Positions 56,527-64,000 of a DNA stretch of 64,000 nucleotides are shown piece by piece. The stretch spans positions 124,001 through 188,000 of the forward strand of contig JAFEBP010000004.1 in NCBI GenBank assembly GCA_018242605.1. Reading direction: 5' to 3'. The stretch's first letter is position 1. Every line of letters starts with the position of its first letter. The notes under the pieces are model-generated. The model did no database searches and was not told the DNA's origin. It was given only the letters and a program-made list of their open reading frames with translations. Both the position numbers and the translations under genes were made by a program. This DNA is from Planctomycetota bacterium. Its GTDB lineage: Bacteria > Planctomycetota > Phycisphaerae > Phycisphaerales > UBA1924.

Positions 56527-57633
56527 TCACACGGGCCGCTTCGCCGCGAGGAGTCCCAACTCCAGGAAGCGCTGCTCAATCATCGTACGGAGCCGTTGGG
56601 CCGTGTCGCGGTACTCCTCCAACGGTCCCCCGATCGGGTCCGGAACGTCCTCGCCTGTCGGGTCCAGAAGTTCAGCCTTGTCCGCCGCCCCCGCCGACTG
56701 CAGCGCACGCAGGTGCGACCGCGTCATCGCGTACACATGCTCAGCGCGGCTCAGCACCGCCGGGTCCACGGGCTTACTCCGATGCCCCGCCCCCGCGATC
56801 CCCAGTTCCGCGAGCGCCTCGCGCGCCTCGGGCGTCATCGGCGCACCCTCCGCCGCCGTCATCCCCGCCGACACCACCGCGACCCCCGTCTCGCCCGCGC
56901 GCGCCAGCACGTCCCGCGCGATGGCCTCGGCCATCGGGCTGCGGCACGTGTTGCCGGTGCAGACAAAGAGAATCGTTCGTTCCATCTTCCGTTTGATAAA
57001 TCGTTCTTCGTACGCCCCTCCCGCGTCAACCGTATACCCGCCGTCAGGCCGCAGACGAATCGTCGTCGACGGCTTGCCCAGCCGCGTCGCGCCCGTGTCC
57101 AGCACCAACCCCACCCCCATCCGCTCGGCCCTCTCAACCACATCCCGCGGCAACTCCCTCCCGTTCCCCAGCCCCAGCACCCCCACCCGCTCCATGATCA
57201 CCGGCACGCCCGCCGCCGCGATCACACCCGACGCCACCTCGTCGCTGGGAATCCGCACCGCGATCTGGCCCCCCGGCCCATCGATCACCCCCGGCCCCAC
57301 CCCCATCGCCGCCGCTCTCTCCGCCGCGTCCGCCACCTCCACCACAAACCGCACCGGACCCGGAGCCAATCTCTCCAGCAGCCTGCGATGCACCGGCTGC
57401 TCGATCCCCAGCACCGCCTCCACGCGCTCCGCATTCTCCGCGTGCCACGTGTGCGCCGGCATCTGCTTGCCCGTCCCCGCGTACACCACGATCAGATCGC
57501 GCAACAGCGCCACCGCCTTCGCGTTCGCCGCGTTCGCCGCCACCCCGTACAGCGTCTCGGTCGGCATGATCACCAACCGCCCCGCGGCGATCGCCTCGCC
57601 CGCCGCCTTGATGTCCTCTTGCGTCACCGCCAC
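56527..57633 (-). CDS. Fusion of TsaC/Sua5-type domain and arginine-phosphatase-like LMW phosphatase
   Basis: A 368-aa two-domain protein. Residues 1 to about 205 match the YrdC/TsaC (Sua5) fold: MPTETLYGVAANA at 23-35, with R/S-rich ATP-binding segments further on; such enzymes make threonylcarbamoyl-AMP for tRNA t6A. From residue 217 a low-molecular-weight phosphatase follows: VCTGNTCRSPMAEA with C225 and R231, and the acid DPTGEDVPDP. Thr229 in the loop is the residue that marks protein-arginine phosphatases (YwlE) rather than tyrosine phosphatases, where it is usually Ile or Leu. The frame runs straight through, and M217 sits in KRKMERTIL, so an internal start is conceivable. rpiB follows after 42 bases. 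Confidence 0.9.
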   Translation of the reverse strand: MAVTQEDIKAAGEAIAAGRLVIMPTETLYGVAANAANAKAVALLRDLIVVYAGTGKQMPAHTWHAENAERVEAVLGIEQPVHRRLLERLAPGPVRFVVEVADAAERAAAMGVGPGVIDGPGGQIAVRIPSDEVASGVIAAAGVPVIMERVGVLGLGNGRELPRDVVERAERMGVGLVLDTGATRLGKPSTTIRLRPDGGYTVDAGGAYEERFIKRKMERTILFVCTGNTCRSPMAEAIARDVLARAGETGVAVVSAGMTAAEGAPMTPEAREALAELGIAGAGHRSKPVDPAVLSRAEHVYAMTRSHLRALQSAGAADKAELLDPTGEDVPDPIGGPLEEYRDTAQRLRTMIEQRFLELGLLAAKRPV

Positions 57634-57720
57634 AATTCACTGTAGACGCCGCCCCGACGAACCCACCCAGGGCTCCCCGCCGACATCCCGTCGCCCAACC
57701 TCGGTGTACACTCCGCCGCC

Positions 57721-58695
57721 GTGGCCTCTTCCGAACAAACCCGCGTCTGCGTCGTCGGGTCCGTCAATATGGACCTGGTGATCCGCGTTCCGCGCCTCCC
57801 CAGCCCCGGCGAAACCACCCTCGGCGGCTCCTACCGCACCTACCCCGGCGGCAAAGGCGCCAACCAGGCCGTCGCCGCCGCACGCATGGCCGCCGCAACG
57901 TCCTTCGTCGGCTGCATCGGCGACGACCCCCACGGCATCAAGGTCAAGGCCGCCCTCGAGGCCGAACGCCTCGACCTCTCCCGCCTGCTCGTCCGCCCCG
58001 GCGAGGCCACCGGCCTGGGCCTCATCACCGTCGCCGACGGCGGCGAGAACATGATCGTGGTCTCTCCCGGCGCCAACGCCACCATGACCGTGCAGGACAT
58101 CGAAGCCGCCCAAAGCGTCATCACCGGCGCCGAAGTCCTCCTGCTCCAACTCGAGATCCCCAACGCCCCCATCATCGCCGCCGCCCAGATCGCCCGCCGC
58201 GCGGGGGTCACGGTGATGCTCAACGCCGCACCGGCCCGCACCATCTCCCCCGACCTGCTCAAGGTCGTCGATGTGCTCATCGTCAACCGTGTCGAGGCCG
58301 CCACGCTGCTGGGCATAGACCCCGGCGTCGAGCCCGGCCGCCTCACGCTCCGCCTCCCGGACCTGGGCCCGCCCATCATCATCCTGACCCTCGGCGGCCA
58401 AGGCGGAATCCTCTCGCACCGAGGCCGACCCCGCCGCGTCCCCACGCCCCAGGTCGCCGCCGTTGATTCCGTCGCCGCGGGCGACGCCTTCTGCGGCGCG
58501 CTCGCCGCCTCCTGGACCGGCGTCGCCGCCGCCGCCAAGGCCCGCAACCCCGACGAGTTCCCCCTCGTTGAACGCGCTGTGCTCACCGCCTCCGCCGCCG
58601 GCGCGCTGGCCACCACCAAGCCCGGCGCCATCCCCAGCCTCCCGATGGCCGAAGACGTCCGCGCCCTCGCGGCCACGCTCCGCATCGGCACCTGA
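57721..58695 (+). CDS. rbsK: Ribokinase (PfkB family)
   Basis: A 324-aa sugar kinase that phosphorylates ribose to ribose 5-phosphate. The N-terminal VGSVNMDLV, the substrate-binding YPGGKGANQA (41-50) and the ATP/catalytic motif AAGDAF with base D255 are present. The start is a GTG at 57721. In the signature the usual DTTGAGD reads DSVAAGD, a mild divergence. It is divergent from the TsaC-phosphatase/rpiB operon, 87 bases apart, which groups two enzymes of ribose metabolism. Some other PfkB specificity is possible. Confidence 0.88.
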   Translation: MASSEQTRVCVVGSVNMDLVIRVPRLPSPGETTLGGSYRTYPGGKGANQAVAAARMAAATSFVGCIGDDPHGIKVKAALEAERLDLSRLLVRPGEATGLGLITVADGGENMIVVSPGANATMTVQDIEAAQSVITGAEVLLLQLEIPNAPIIAAAQIARRAGVTVMLNAAPARTISPDLLKVVDVLIVNRVEAATLLGIDPGVEPGRLTLRLPDLGPPIIILTLGGQGGILSHRGRPRRVPTPQVAAVDSVAAGDAFCGALAASWTGVAAAAKARNPDEFPLVERAVLTASAAGALATTKPGAIPSLPMAEDVRALAATLRIGT

Positions 58696-58698
58696 CCC

Positions 58699-59103
58699 TC
58701 ACACCGTCGGCGGCGAGTTGAACGGGATCGGCTTGCCGTCCCGCCCCACCGACACCATGATCATCTCCGCCGACGTCACCTGCACGCACATCCCGCTGTC
58801 GTACCGCTCCGCCACCACCTCGATGCGCACCGTCACGCTCTTGGTCCCCATCCGCACCGTCGTCGCGAAGAACGTCACCACGTCCCCCACGTGCACCGGC
58901 GCTTTGAAATCCACGCGGTCCATCGCCGCCGTGACCCACCGGTGCACCCCGTGTCGACGCGCTTCAACAAAGCCCGCCTGGTCGATGTAACTCAGTATCA
59001 CGCCGCCGAAAATCGTGCCGTACTGGTTCGTGTCCGCCGGCATCGCCACCACCCGCAGCGCCGCCCGCCGCTGCTCCGCACCGTCGCTGGTTTCGTTGGA
59101 CAT
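58699..59103 (-). CDS. Acyl-CoA thioesterase, hotdog fold (YciA-like)
   Basis: A 134-aa hotdog-fold thioesterase. The family core is MPADTNQYGTIFGGVILSYIDQAGFVEARRH, followed by AAMDRVDFKAPVHVGDVVTF; the N-G-x-x-FGG pattern and the Asp in the hotdog helix are the predicted catalytic parts. Such enzymes hydrolyse medium- or long-chain acyl-CoA. It ends three bases from the convergent ribokinase gene. Confidence 0.9.
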   Translation of the reverse strand: MSNETSDGAEQRRAALRVVAMPADTNQYGTIFGGVILSYIDQAGFVEARRHGVHRWVTAAMDRVDFKAPVHVGDVVTFFATTVRMGTKSVTVRIEVVAERYDSGMCVQVTSAEMIMVSVGRDGKPIPFNSPPTV

Positions 59104-59187
59104 GCCTGAGCGTACGTCGCCGCGTCCGCCGCCGCAGACAAAAACCTGCCGCCGAGTGATTGCGCTCGAAACCTTGCCCGCTCGCCG

Positions 59188-60171
59188 TCAGTGGCCCGAA
59201 CTCTGCTGCGACTGCGACGCCGAGAGCGACGCCGCGATCGCCTTGACATCCTCCGCGCTCAGCCGGCTCGCAGTCTTCGTGAGCATGCCGCAGAAGTGCT
59301 CGACCTCCTTGGGCTTGCTCGGGAAGCCGATGTTGTTTCCCTCGGAATCGTCAGAGGTCGCCAGCGTCTTGCCATCGGAATCCAGGATCACGAACCACGG
59401 GATACCCCCCTCCTTGCCGCCGGTGAACTTGCCCTTCAGTTCCTGTCCGCCCACCGTGCGATCGACATCAACTTTGACGTCGACGTAGTCCTTGGCGAGC
59501 AGGCTTGCAATCTCCGGCCGGGCCATCCAATCCTCCATCCGGTGGCACCACACGCACCACGGCGCTCCGAAATGCAGGAACACCCGCTTGCCCGCGGCCC
59601 GAGCCTGCGCCACGCCATCATCCAGAATCTTCTGCGCCGGCAGATACGGCGCCTGGTTCGCCTTCAGAAACGCCATCAACTTGCCCGCGTCGTGCCCGCC
59701 CTCGATCTTGTGATCCACTTCCAACGCCGCGGTCTCCTGGTTCGCAACCGCCGTGCCGTTCGCGTCGAGCACCGTCAGGAACGGAACCCCGTGGGTGCCC
59801 AGGTCCGCGCCGTACGACTTAGCCAGGTCCATGTTCTTGCCGTTCTTCACCGAGTCAACATAGACCACGTCATACTCGTACAGCAGTTCCTTGGCGACCT
59901 CGCGGTTGCTCTTGTACAGCTCATGCAACTTCACGCACCAGCCGCACCAGTTGCCGCCCCATTGCACCAGCACCCGCCGGTTCTGCTTCTTCGCCTGCGC
60001 CACCGCCGCCGCGATCTGCTCCTTCGCCTCCGCCTTCTCGTCGTATACACGCGGCTTGTCCGCCTTCGTCGCGGGCTGCGCCGCGGCCGCACCCGGCAGT
60101 TCCTGCCGAGCCCCCGCGACTCCAACAAACAGAACAACCCCAAAGAGAAGAACGGCGATCGAAGTCTTCAT
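59188..60171 (-). CDS. Exported tandem thioredoxin-fold protein
   Basis: A 327-aa protein with a signal peptide (1 to about 20, ending GVAGA) and two thioredoxin-like domains, each of the Thioredoxin_7/DsbD-gamma type. The redox motifs are WCGWC (C76, C79) and WCVWC (C206, C209). Each domain also has a cis-Pro segment (GVPFLTVLD and GIPWFVILD). It should act as a periplasmic disulfide reductase or isomerase. The ATG at 60171 is used. The C-terminal tail is Ser/Gln-rich. Confidence 0.88.
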   Translation of the reverse strand: MKTSIAVLLFGVVLFVGVAGARQELPGAAAAQPATKADKPRVYDEKAEAKEQIAAAVAQAKKQNRRVLVQWGGNWCGWCVKLHELYKSNREVAKELLYEYDVVYVDSVKNGKNMDLAKSYGADLGTHGVPFLTVLDANGTAVANQETAALEVDHKIEGGHDAGKLMAFLKANQAPYLPAQKILDDGVAQARAAGKRVFLHFGAPWCVWCHRMEDWMARPEIASLLAKDYVDVKVDVDRTVGGQELKGKFTGGKEGGIPWFVILDSDGKTLATSDDSEGNNIGFPSKPKEVEHFCGMLTKTASRLSAEDVKAIAASLSASQSQQSSGH

Positions 60172-60241
60172 GCTGACTCCAAAGAACTCGCACGCTGAGC
60201 GCCGAACCCGTGACAACCGGGCCGGCCCCCGCGACGCTGTT

Positions 60242-60763
60242 TCAAGGATACGGCGGCCCCACCTGGATCACCACGCTCTTGAACCGCAGCCGATACCCGC
60301 GCCGATTGATCCCGATCGTCACATCCGCCACCACCCCGTCGCCCGCCTTCCACGCCGAATACCCGCTGCCGTAGAAAGGAATGCTCCGGAACGGCCCGCC
60401 CTGCAGCGTCGCCGGCTGATACAGCGGTGCCTTGAACTGCTTCCCGAACCGCGTCAACACCGCCGACGCCGTGATCGGCACGTCGATGTACGCGTCCCCC
60501 ACCGCCGCCACCTCCACGAACACCGTCATGATCGGCCGCGCCGTGATCGGCATCTCCGTGATGATCCCCGGCTGCACCGACTCCAGCCTGATCCGCACCG
60601 CGTACGCGCGAGACCCCACCTTCAGCCCCCCCACCACCGTCCCCGCCGGCAACGCCGTGTCATCCGCCATCGCCGCCAACGGAAGCACCACGCCCCCCGC
60701 CGCCGCGGCGATCACGCCCCCGACAAACGCCCGCCGAGAAAGCACGATTGACCCAGTATCCAT
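60242..60763 (-). CDS. Tat-exported protein of unknown function
   Basis: A 173-aa protein that I do not recognise. GGAG lies six bases before the ATG at 60763, which decides for this start over an in-frame ATG 12 bases upstream. The N-terminus SRRAFVGGVIAAAAGGVVLPLAA is a twin-arginine signal. The mature part is beta-rich with repeated small/aromatic patterns (LKVGSRAYAVRIRLESVQPG, GPFRSIPFYGSGYSAW, GYRLRFKSVVIQVGPPYP). It lies 70 bases downstream of nothing related; the next gene on the same strand upstream is the MNT nucleotidyltransferase. Confidence 0.6.
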   Translation of the reverse strand: MDTGSIVLSRRAFVGGVIAAAAGGVVLPLAAMADDTALPAGTVVGGLKVGSRAYAVRIRLESVQPGIITEMPITARPIMTVFVEVAAVGDAYIDVPITASAVLTRFGKQFKAPLYQPATLQGGPFRSIPFYGSGYSAWKAGDGVVADVTIGINRRGYRLRFKSVVIQVGPPYP

Positions 60764-60928
60764 GTTCGACTCCATGCGCACCCCGCCAACCGTATCGGAA
60801 CAGCCCCGCCCGGACCAACAAAACACGCCCCTTGTTACAATCCCAATACCCCCGCCGACCGGGTTTTGAAGCATCCCCGCGGCCTCAGCAACCGCCACTC
60901 CGCTCACATCCGCATCGCGCCCACCGCG

Positions 60929-61231
60929 TCACGCGGCATGGAGCAACCTCGCCGTTCCCACGACCTCGCTCCGGAAATGCCGCGAGAGATCCGCGGCCGT
61001 GCGAAGGTCCACACGCCGCCCGATCAAGTCGCACAACTCGGCCTCCATGTTGGCGATGCCGATCAGCCCGATCCGCGTCTGCGGGTGAAACTCCACGAGC
61101 ATGTCCACATCGCTCGCCCCGCTGAAGTCATCGCGCAGAATGCTCCCGAACAGCGACAGCCTCGCTGCGCCATACCGCCGGCAGATCTCCGCGATCCCGT
61201 CCATATCGAAGTTGACGCCCTGAACTTGCAT
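60929..61231 (-). CDS. MNT-type minimal nucleotidyltransferase, orphan
   Basis: A 100-aa protein with the nucleotidyltransferase signature LFGSILRDDFSGASDVDMLV (residues 28-46): G29-S30, D41 and D43, with D75 (RRVDLR) as the likely third acidic residue. In MntA/HepT systems such proteins are antitoxins that AMPylate a HEPN toxin, normally encoded directly beside them. No HEPN gene is found in either flank, so this copy is an orphan or has another role. The ATG at 61231 matches the family length; upstream in-frame codons are spacer. Confidence 0.85.
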   Translation of the reverse strand: MQVQGVNFDMDGIAEICRRYGAARLSLFGSILRDDFSGASDVDMLVEFHPQTRIGLIGIANMEAELCDLIGRRVDLRTAADLSRHFRSEVVGTARLLHAA

Positions 61232-61407
61232 CGTGTGAACATTGTATCGGCCGATTTCATCCCCGATCCCCCGCCATTCACACCCGCACCGCCGCGACCG
61301 CTTTCCCCCACCAACCCCCGAGAACTCGGTCCGCGTACGACCCCACCCGTTCCTGCATATAATTGCCTGAATTCGCTGGGGCAATTACCACGCCGGGAGG
61401 CCTGAGC

Positions 61408-63534
61408 ATGAAGCACTTCTGTTCCCTCCTCACCGCCTCCGCCGCGGCCGCCTGCCTCGCGCACGCCCAGTGCGACCAGTGGACCAAAACCCAGGACTCC
61501 GTCTACGCCGGCGTCCCCGGCCAGGCAGTCTGCGTCGCCTCGTGGGACCCTGACGGCCCCGGCCCCCTCGCCGCGCGCGCCGTCGTCGGCAACCTCTACT
61601 ACGGCACGAGCAACGACCCCTCCCCACGCATCGATGTCTTCGACGGTGTCCGCTGGTCAATCCTGGGCTCCATCAACATCTCGCCTCTCTCGCTCGCCGT
61701 CTTCCGCAACGACCTCTACGTCGCCGGCGCCGAATCCACCGACGGTGTCACTCCCCCCGGCGTCTTCCATTGGACAGGCACCCAATGGGAACGTGTCCTC
61801 AATCCCGACGCTGCCGCAACTCCGGCCGCCGTCACGCACCTGACCGTCTGGAACGACCGCCTCATCGCCGCCGGCAGTTTCACCTCCATCGGCGGCTCCG
61901 CCGCCAACCGCATCGCCGCGTGGGATGGCACACGCTGGTCCCCCCTCGGCGCAGGCCTCCCCGCCGCCACCACGGGCCTCGCCGTCTTCCAGAACAATCT
62001 CTACGCCGGCGCAGGCACCCTCCTCTACATGTTCAACCCAGATGAGACCTGGTCGAGCCTGCCGCAAAGTCCTCTCAACGGCGTCCGCTCCGTCCGCGGC
62101 TCAACATCCCGCGGCGTCTGCGAAACCGAAACCCACTATCTCGGCGCGGGCCATGGCAATGTTTCCGTTGTCAGCTTTTGGAACGGCTCGCAATGGAGCG
62201 ACTCCACCGGCTTCGTCCGGAACTTGAGCGGCAACGTCTGCGAGTTCCGCGACGGAGACTACCTCGCCTGCCCCGAGTACATCTACCACGGCGTGCAGAA
62301 CGGCGCCATCATCCTCGTCGGCGGCGCTAACGCCTCGCGCAACCCGGTCGCCATCGCAAAATCCTCTTGCTACGCCATCTGCGCTCACGCCGGCGGAGTC
62401 CTCGCGGCCGGTGTTTTGACCGAACTCGGAGGCGCTCCGGGCGTCAACGTCGCTTGGTTCAGCGGCACCACGTGGAAGACGCTCGGCCCCGGCTTCCCGA
62501 CCAGGCACATCGTCGCCCTCGCCGGAGACGACGAGGACCTCTACGTCGGCTCCAGTTACAGCGACTATGAAGCCCAGCGCGACGTCTATCAGGTCTACCG
62601 CCGCCACAACGGCGTCGTGACCCGAATTCTCCAGCCCACCGGCGGCTTGAACTCACTCTGCCAAACCCCCGCCGGCGTCTTCGCCTCCCACTCCGGCCAA
62701 GTCCAGCAATACAACGGCATCTACTGGACCACGATGCCCAATCCCGGCAGCGTCGCGCCCTCCCGCCTCATCGAGTTCCGCGGCGAACTCCTCGCCGCCA
62801 CCAGCGTCGGCCTCTTCCGCTACTCGCAAGGCTGGGTCAACATCACCACCACGCCCATCACCACCATGGCCGTCGGCGGCGACAACCTCTTCGTCGGTGG
62901 TTCATTCACCTCCATCAACGGCGTGACCGCTTCCCGCATCGCCCGCTGGGACGGCGCTCAGTTCTCGCCCCTGGGCGACGGTCTCGAGGCCGCTCCGTTC
63001 GACATCACCACCGACGGCGCCCGCGCCTGGGTCTGCCTCAACCGCCAGGTGCGTGAGTTCTCCGGCTCCGCGTGGACCGTGATCGGTGAGGTCCCCTCCC
63101 TCAACGGCGATTGGATAGGGAAGTTGAAGTACAGCCGCGAACGCCTGTACGCCATCGGCTCCTTCTCTCAGATGAACGGCGTCAACGCTGCCGACCTGGC
63201 CGTGTGGGATGGCCACCAATGGCAACCAATGACCGCCGGCGCCTTCGCCACCACCATCAACAACGCCATGCTTGAAGTTGGCAACGACCTGCTCTTCACC
63301 GGCCAGTTCCACGCCGACACCAACGAACCCTGGAACCCCATCGCCCGCTGGGGCCGCGCCCCCTCCCTCCCCCGCTCCGACATCGACTGCAACGGCGGCG
63401 TCGACGGCTCCGATGTCTCCGCCTTCTTTGACCTCTGGGAACGCGGCTCCGTCCTCGCCGATATCAACGACGACGGCGCAGTCGACGGAACCGACTCCGC
63501 CGACTTCTTCTACCTCTGGGAACAAGGCCGCTGA
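61408..63534 (+). CDS. Secreted beta-propeller-like repeat protein with dockerin-like tail
   Basis: A 708-aa exported protein. GGAGG lies seven bases before the ATG at 61408, and a signal peptide (1 to about 20, LAHA-QC) follows. The body is built of repeats of about 45-50 residues in which pattern W-x-x-LG/GxG (RIAAWDGTRWSPLGAG; RIARWDGAQFSPLGDG; AVWDGHQWQPMTAG) alternates with LYAGAG/LFVGGSFTSING-type strands, as in beta-propellers. The final 55 residues are the two-loop calcium-binding tail (DCNGGVDGSDVSAFF and INDDGAVDGTDSADFF), ending WEQGR. Function unknown; presumably surface-associated. Confidence 0.82.
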   Translation: MKHFCSLLTASAAAACLAHAQCDQWTKTQDSVYAGVPGQAVCVASWDPDGPGPLAARAVVGNLYYGTSNDPSPRIDVFDGVRWSILGSINISPLSLAVFRNDLYVAGAESTDGVTPPGVFHWTGTQWERVLNPDAAATPAAVTHLTVWNDRLIAAGSFTSIGGSAANRIAAWDGTRWSPLGAGLPAATTGLAVFQNNLYAGAGTLLYMFNPDETWSSLPQSPLNGVRSVRGSTSRGVCETETHYLGAGHGNVSVVSFWNGSQWSDSTGFVRNLSGNVCEFRDGDYLACPEYIYHGVQNGAIILVGGANASRNPVAIAKSSCYAICAHAGGVLAAGVLTELGGAPGVNVAWFSGTTWKTLGPGFPTRHIVALAGDDEDLYVGSSYSDYEAQRDVYQVYRRHNGVVTRILQPTGGLNSLCQTPAGVFASHSGQVQQYNGIYWTTMPNPGSVAPSRLIEFRGELLAATSVGLFRYSQGWVNITTTPITTMAVGGDNLFVGGSFTSINGVTASRIARWDGAQFSPLGDGLEAAPFDITTDGARAWVCLNRQVREFSGSAWTVIGEVPSLNGDWIGKLKYSRERLYAIGSFSQMNGVNAADLAVWDGHQWQPMTAGAFATTINNAMLEVGNDLLFTGQFHADTNEPWNPIARWGRAPSLPRSDIDCNGGVDGSDVSAFFDLWERGSVLADINDDGAVDGTDSADFFYLWEQGR

Positions 63535-63950
63535 CCCCCTCGCCCCCATGACCCCCGCCTCAGTTCAGCGGCGGGTGACATCGACATCCCATTCCATCGC
63601 AGGTCATCGCCCTGGACGCCCTCGATGCCGAACGTGCAAAACCACCCAAAGCACAAAACCCCCGACGCCCCGACTGAGCGAAGGCTCTGCGCAGCGAAGT
63701 CCGGGATCGCCCGCAGCGATATCGCACCACCCCACCCAAAACCCATGGACAGCATCCCGCGAGCCACTCCCGCGCTCGCTTCATTTCTGAACACCCACAG
63801 TGGCCAACACCCTCCGTCCCGCCACCCCCTCCGCCCCAACGACGCCGACCGGCTCCAGCCCCGCAGCAAACCAACGCCGCCGCGGCGTCGCGCAACCCGT
63901 GGAACCAACGCCCTCCTCTTCCCGCCCCAGCCGAAGCAGAGCAACCGTCG
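63535..63950. other. Intergenic region, no gene supported
   Basis: These 416 bases lie between two convergent secreted-protein genes. The sequence is C-rich with a few AG-rich words, has no open frame with a start, ribosome binding site and protein-like composition, and shows no clear hairpin terminator. Frames that cross it give low-complexity Arg/Gly/Trp-rich peptides typical of antisense GC-rich DNA. Confidence 0.55.
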
Positions 63951-64000
63951 TCAGCACCCGCCCGCCTCCCACGCCGCGAAGAACGAATCCACGTCCGCCC
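63951..64000 (-). CDS. C-terminal end of a secreted protein with dockerin-like tail (partial)
   Basis: The last 15 whole codons of a minus-strand gene that enters from the right edge. They read ADVDSFFAAWEAGGC and stop at 63951-63953. This is the same ending as in the secreted proteins at 49590-52739 (SYFFFVWELGSC) and 12648-15374 (TFFEQRFAGGC), so the gene very likely encodes another exported protein with a two-loop calcium-binding tail. Nothing more of it is visible. Confidence 0.7.
   Translation of the reverse strand, partial: ADVDSFFAAWEAGGC

Noticed and set aside
63535..63950. Possible minus-strand gene in the right-edge spacer
   Set aside because: Peptides are Gly/Trp/Arg-rich with no ribosome site, while a credible C-terminus of another gene ends at 63951, consistent with this being a non-coding spacer.

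Overview
The window (about two thirds G+C, gene-dense, both strands used) reads as a chromosomal segment of a planctomycete, most likely class Phycisphaerae. The evidence is lineage-marked: a 52-aa small basic protein of the type found in Planctomycetes/Verrucomicrobia, an LExR-x-LLS-like N-terminus on a giant subtilase, a prepilin-type protein with an H-x(n)-DG tail, a PEP-CTERM-like C-terminus, and several secreted proteins ending in the tandem calcium-loop (dockerin-like) tail typical of Phycisphaerales. WaaA (Kdo transferase) implies an outer membrane with LPS, and MotA/MotB-like proteins imply a stator. I see no prophage, insertion sequence, CRISPR array or rRNA. Two tRNA genes are present, Val(TAC) and Ser(GCT).

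Layout. 1-5 kb: secreted PEP-CTERM-like protein, VWA membrane protein, OsmC-like protein, stand-alone nuoF. 5-12.5 kb: a same-strand pair of a TPR/O-GlcNAc-transferase-like (GT41) enzyme and a Tat-exported GH116 glycosidase, then a membrane SPOR-like protein with the small basic protein and a strong terminator. 12.5-25 kb: surface and envelope functions (secreted zinc metallopeptidase with dockerin-like tail, FAS1 protein, OmpA-type lipoprotein, unusually long prepilin peptidase, xseB, 1822-aa subtilase). 25-33.4 kb: waaA, tRNA-Val, an ABC-2 exporter, a pseudopilin, a divergent histidine kinase/sigma-54 activator pair, thiS-thiG.

33.4-42 kb is a glycan-use locus. A GH2 beta-mannosidase (translationally coupled to thiG) converges on an operon of GH29 alpha-L-fucosidase, solute-binding protein and two permeases; no transporter ATPase is encoded in the window. 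A BtpA-family protein and an unrecognised polytopic membrane protein follow. 43.4-46 kb: motB, motA and a FUN14 protein. 46-56 kb: two paralogous Ser/Thr kinases with zinc-finger-like N-termini and TPR-type C-termini flank a 1049-aa secreted protein with Cys-rich, P-domain-like and dockerin-like parts.

56-64 kb: an operon of a TsaC/Sua5-arginine-phosphatase-like fusion and rpiB, with ribokinase divergent; then a thioesterase, a tandem thioredoxin protein, a Tat-exported unknown, an orphan MNT nucleotidyltransferase, a secreted repeat protein with dockerin-like tail, and at the right edge the last codons of another protein with the same tail.

The best second-look items are the TsaC-phosphatase fusion with rpiB, the GT41/GH116 pair, the kinase pair around a secreted protein (one kinase lacks a standard start codon where homology wants it), the insertion-bearing prepilin peptidase, the His/Gly-rich MotB, and the shared dockerin-like tails with no cohesin in sight. 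All family calls come from reading motifs by eye; no database search was run.
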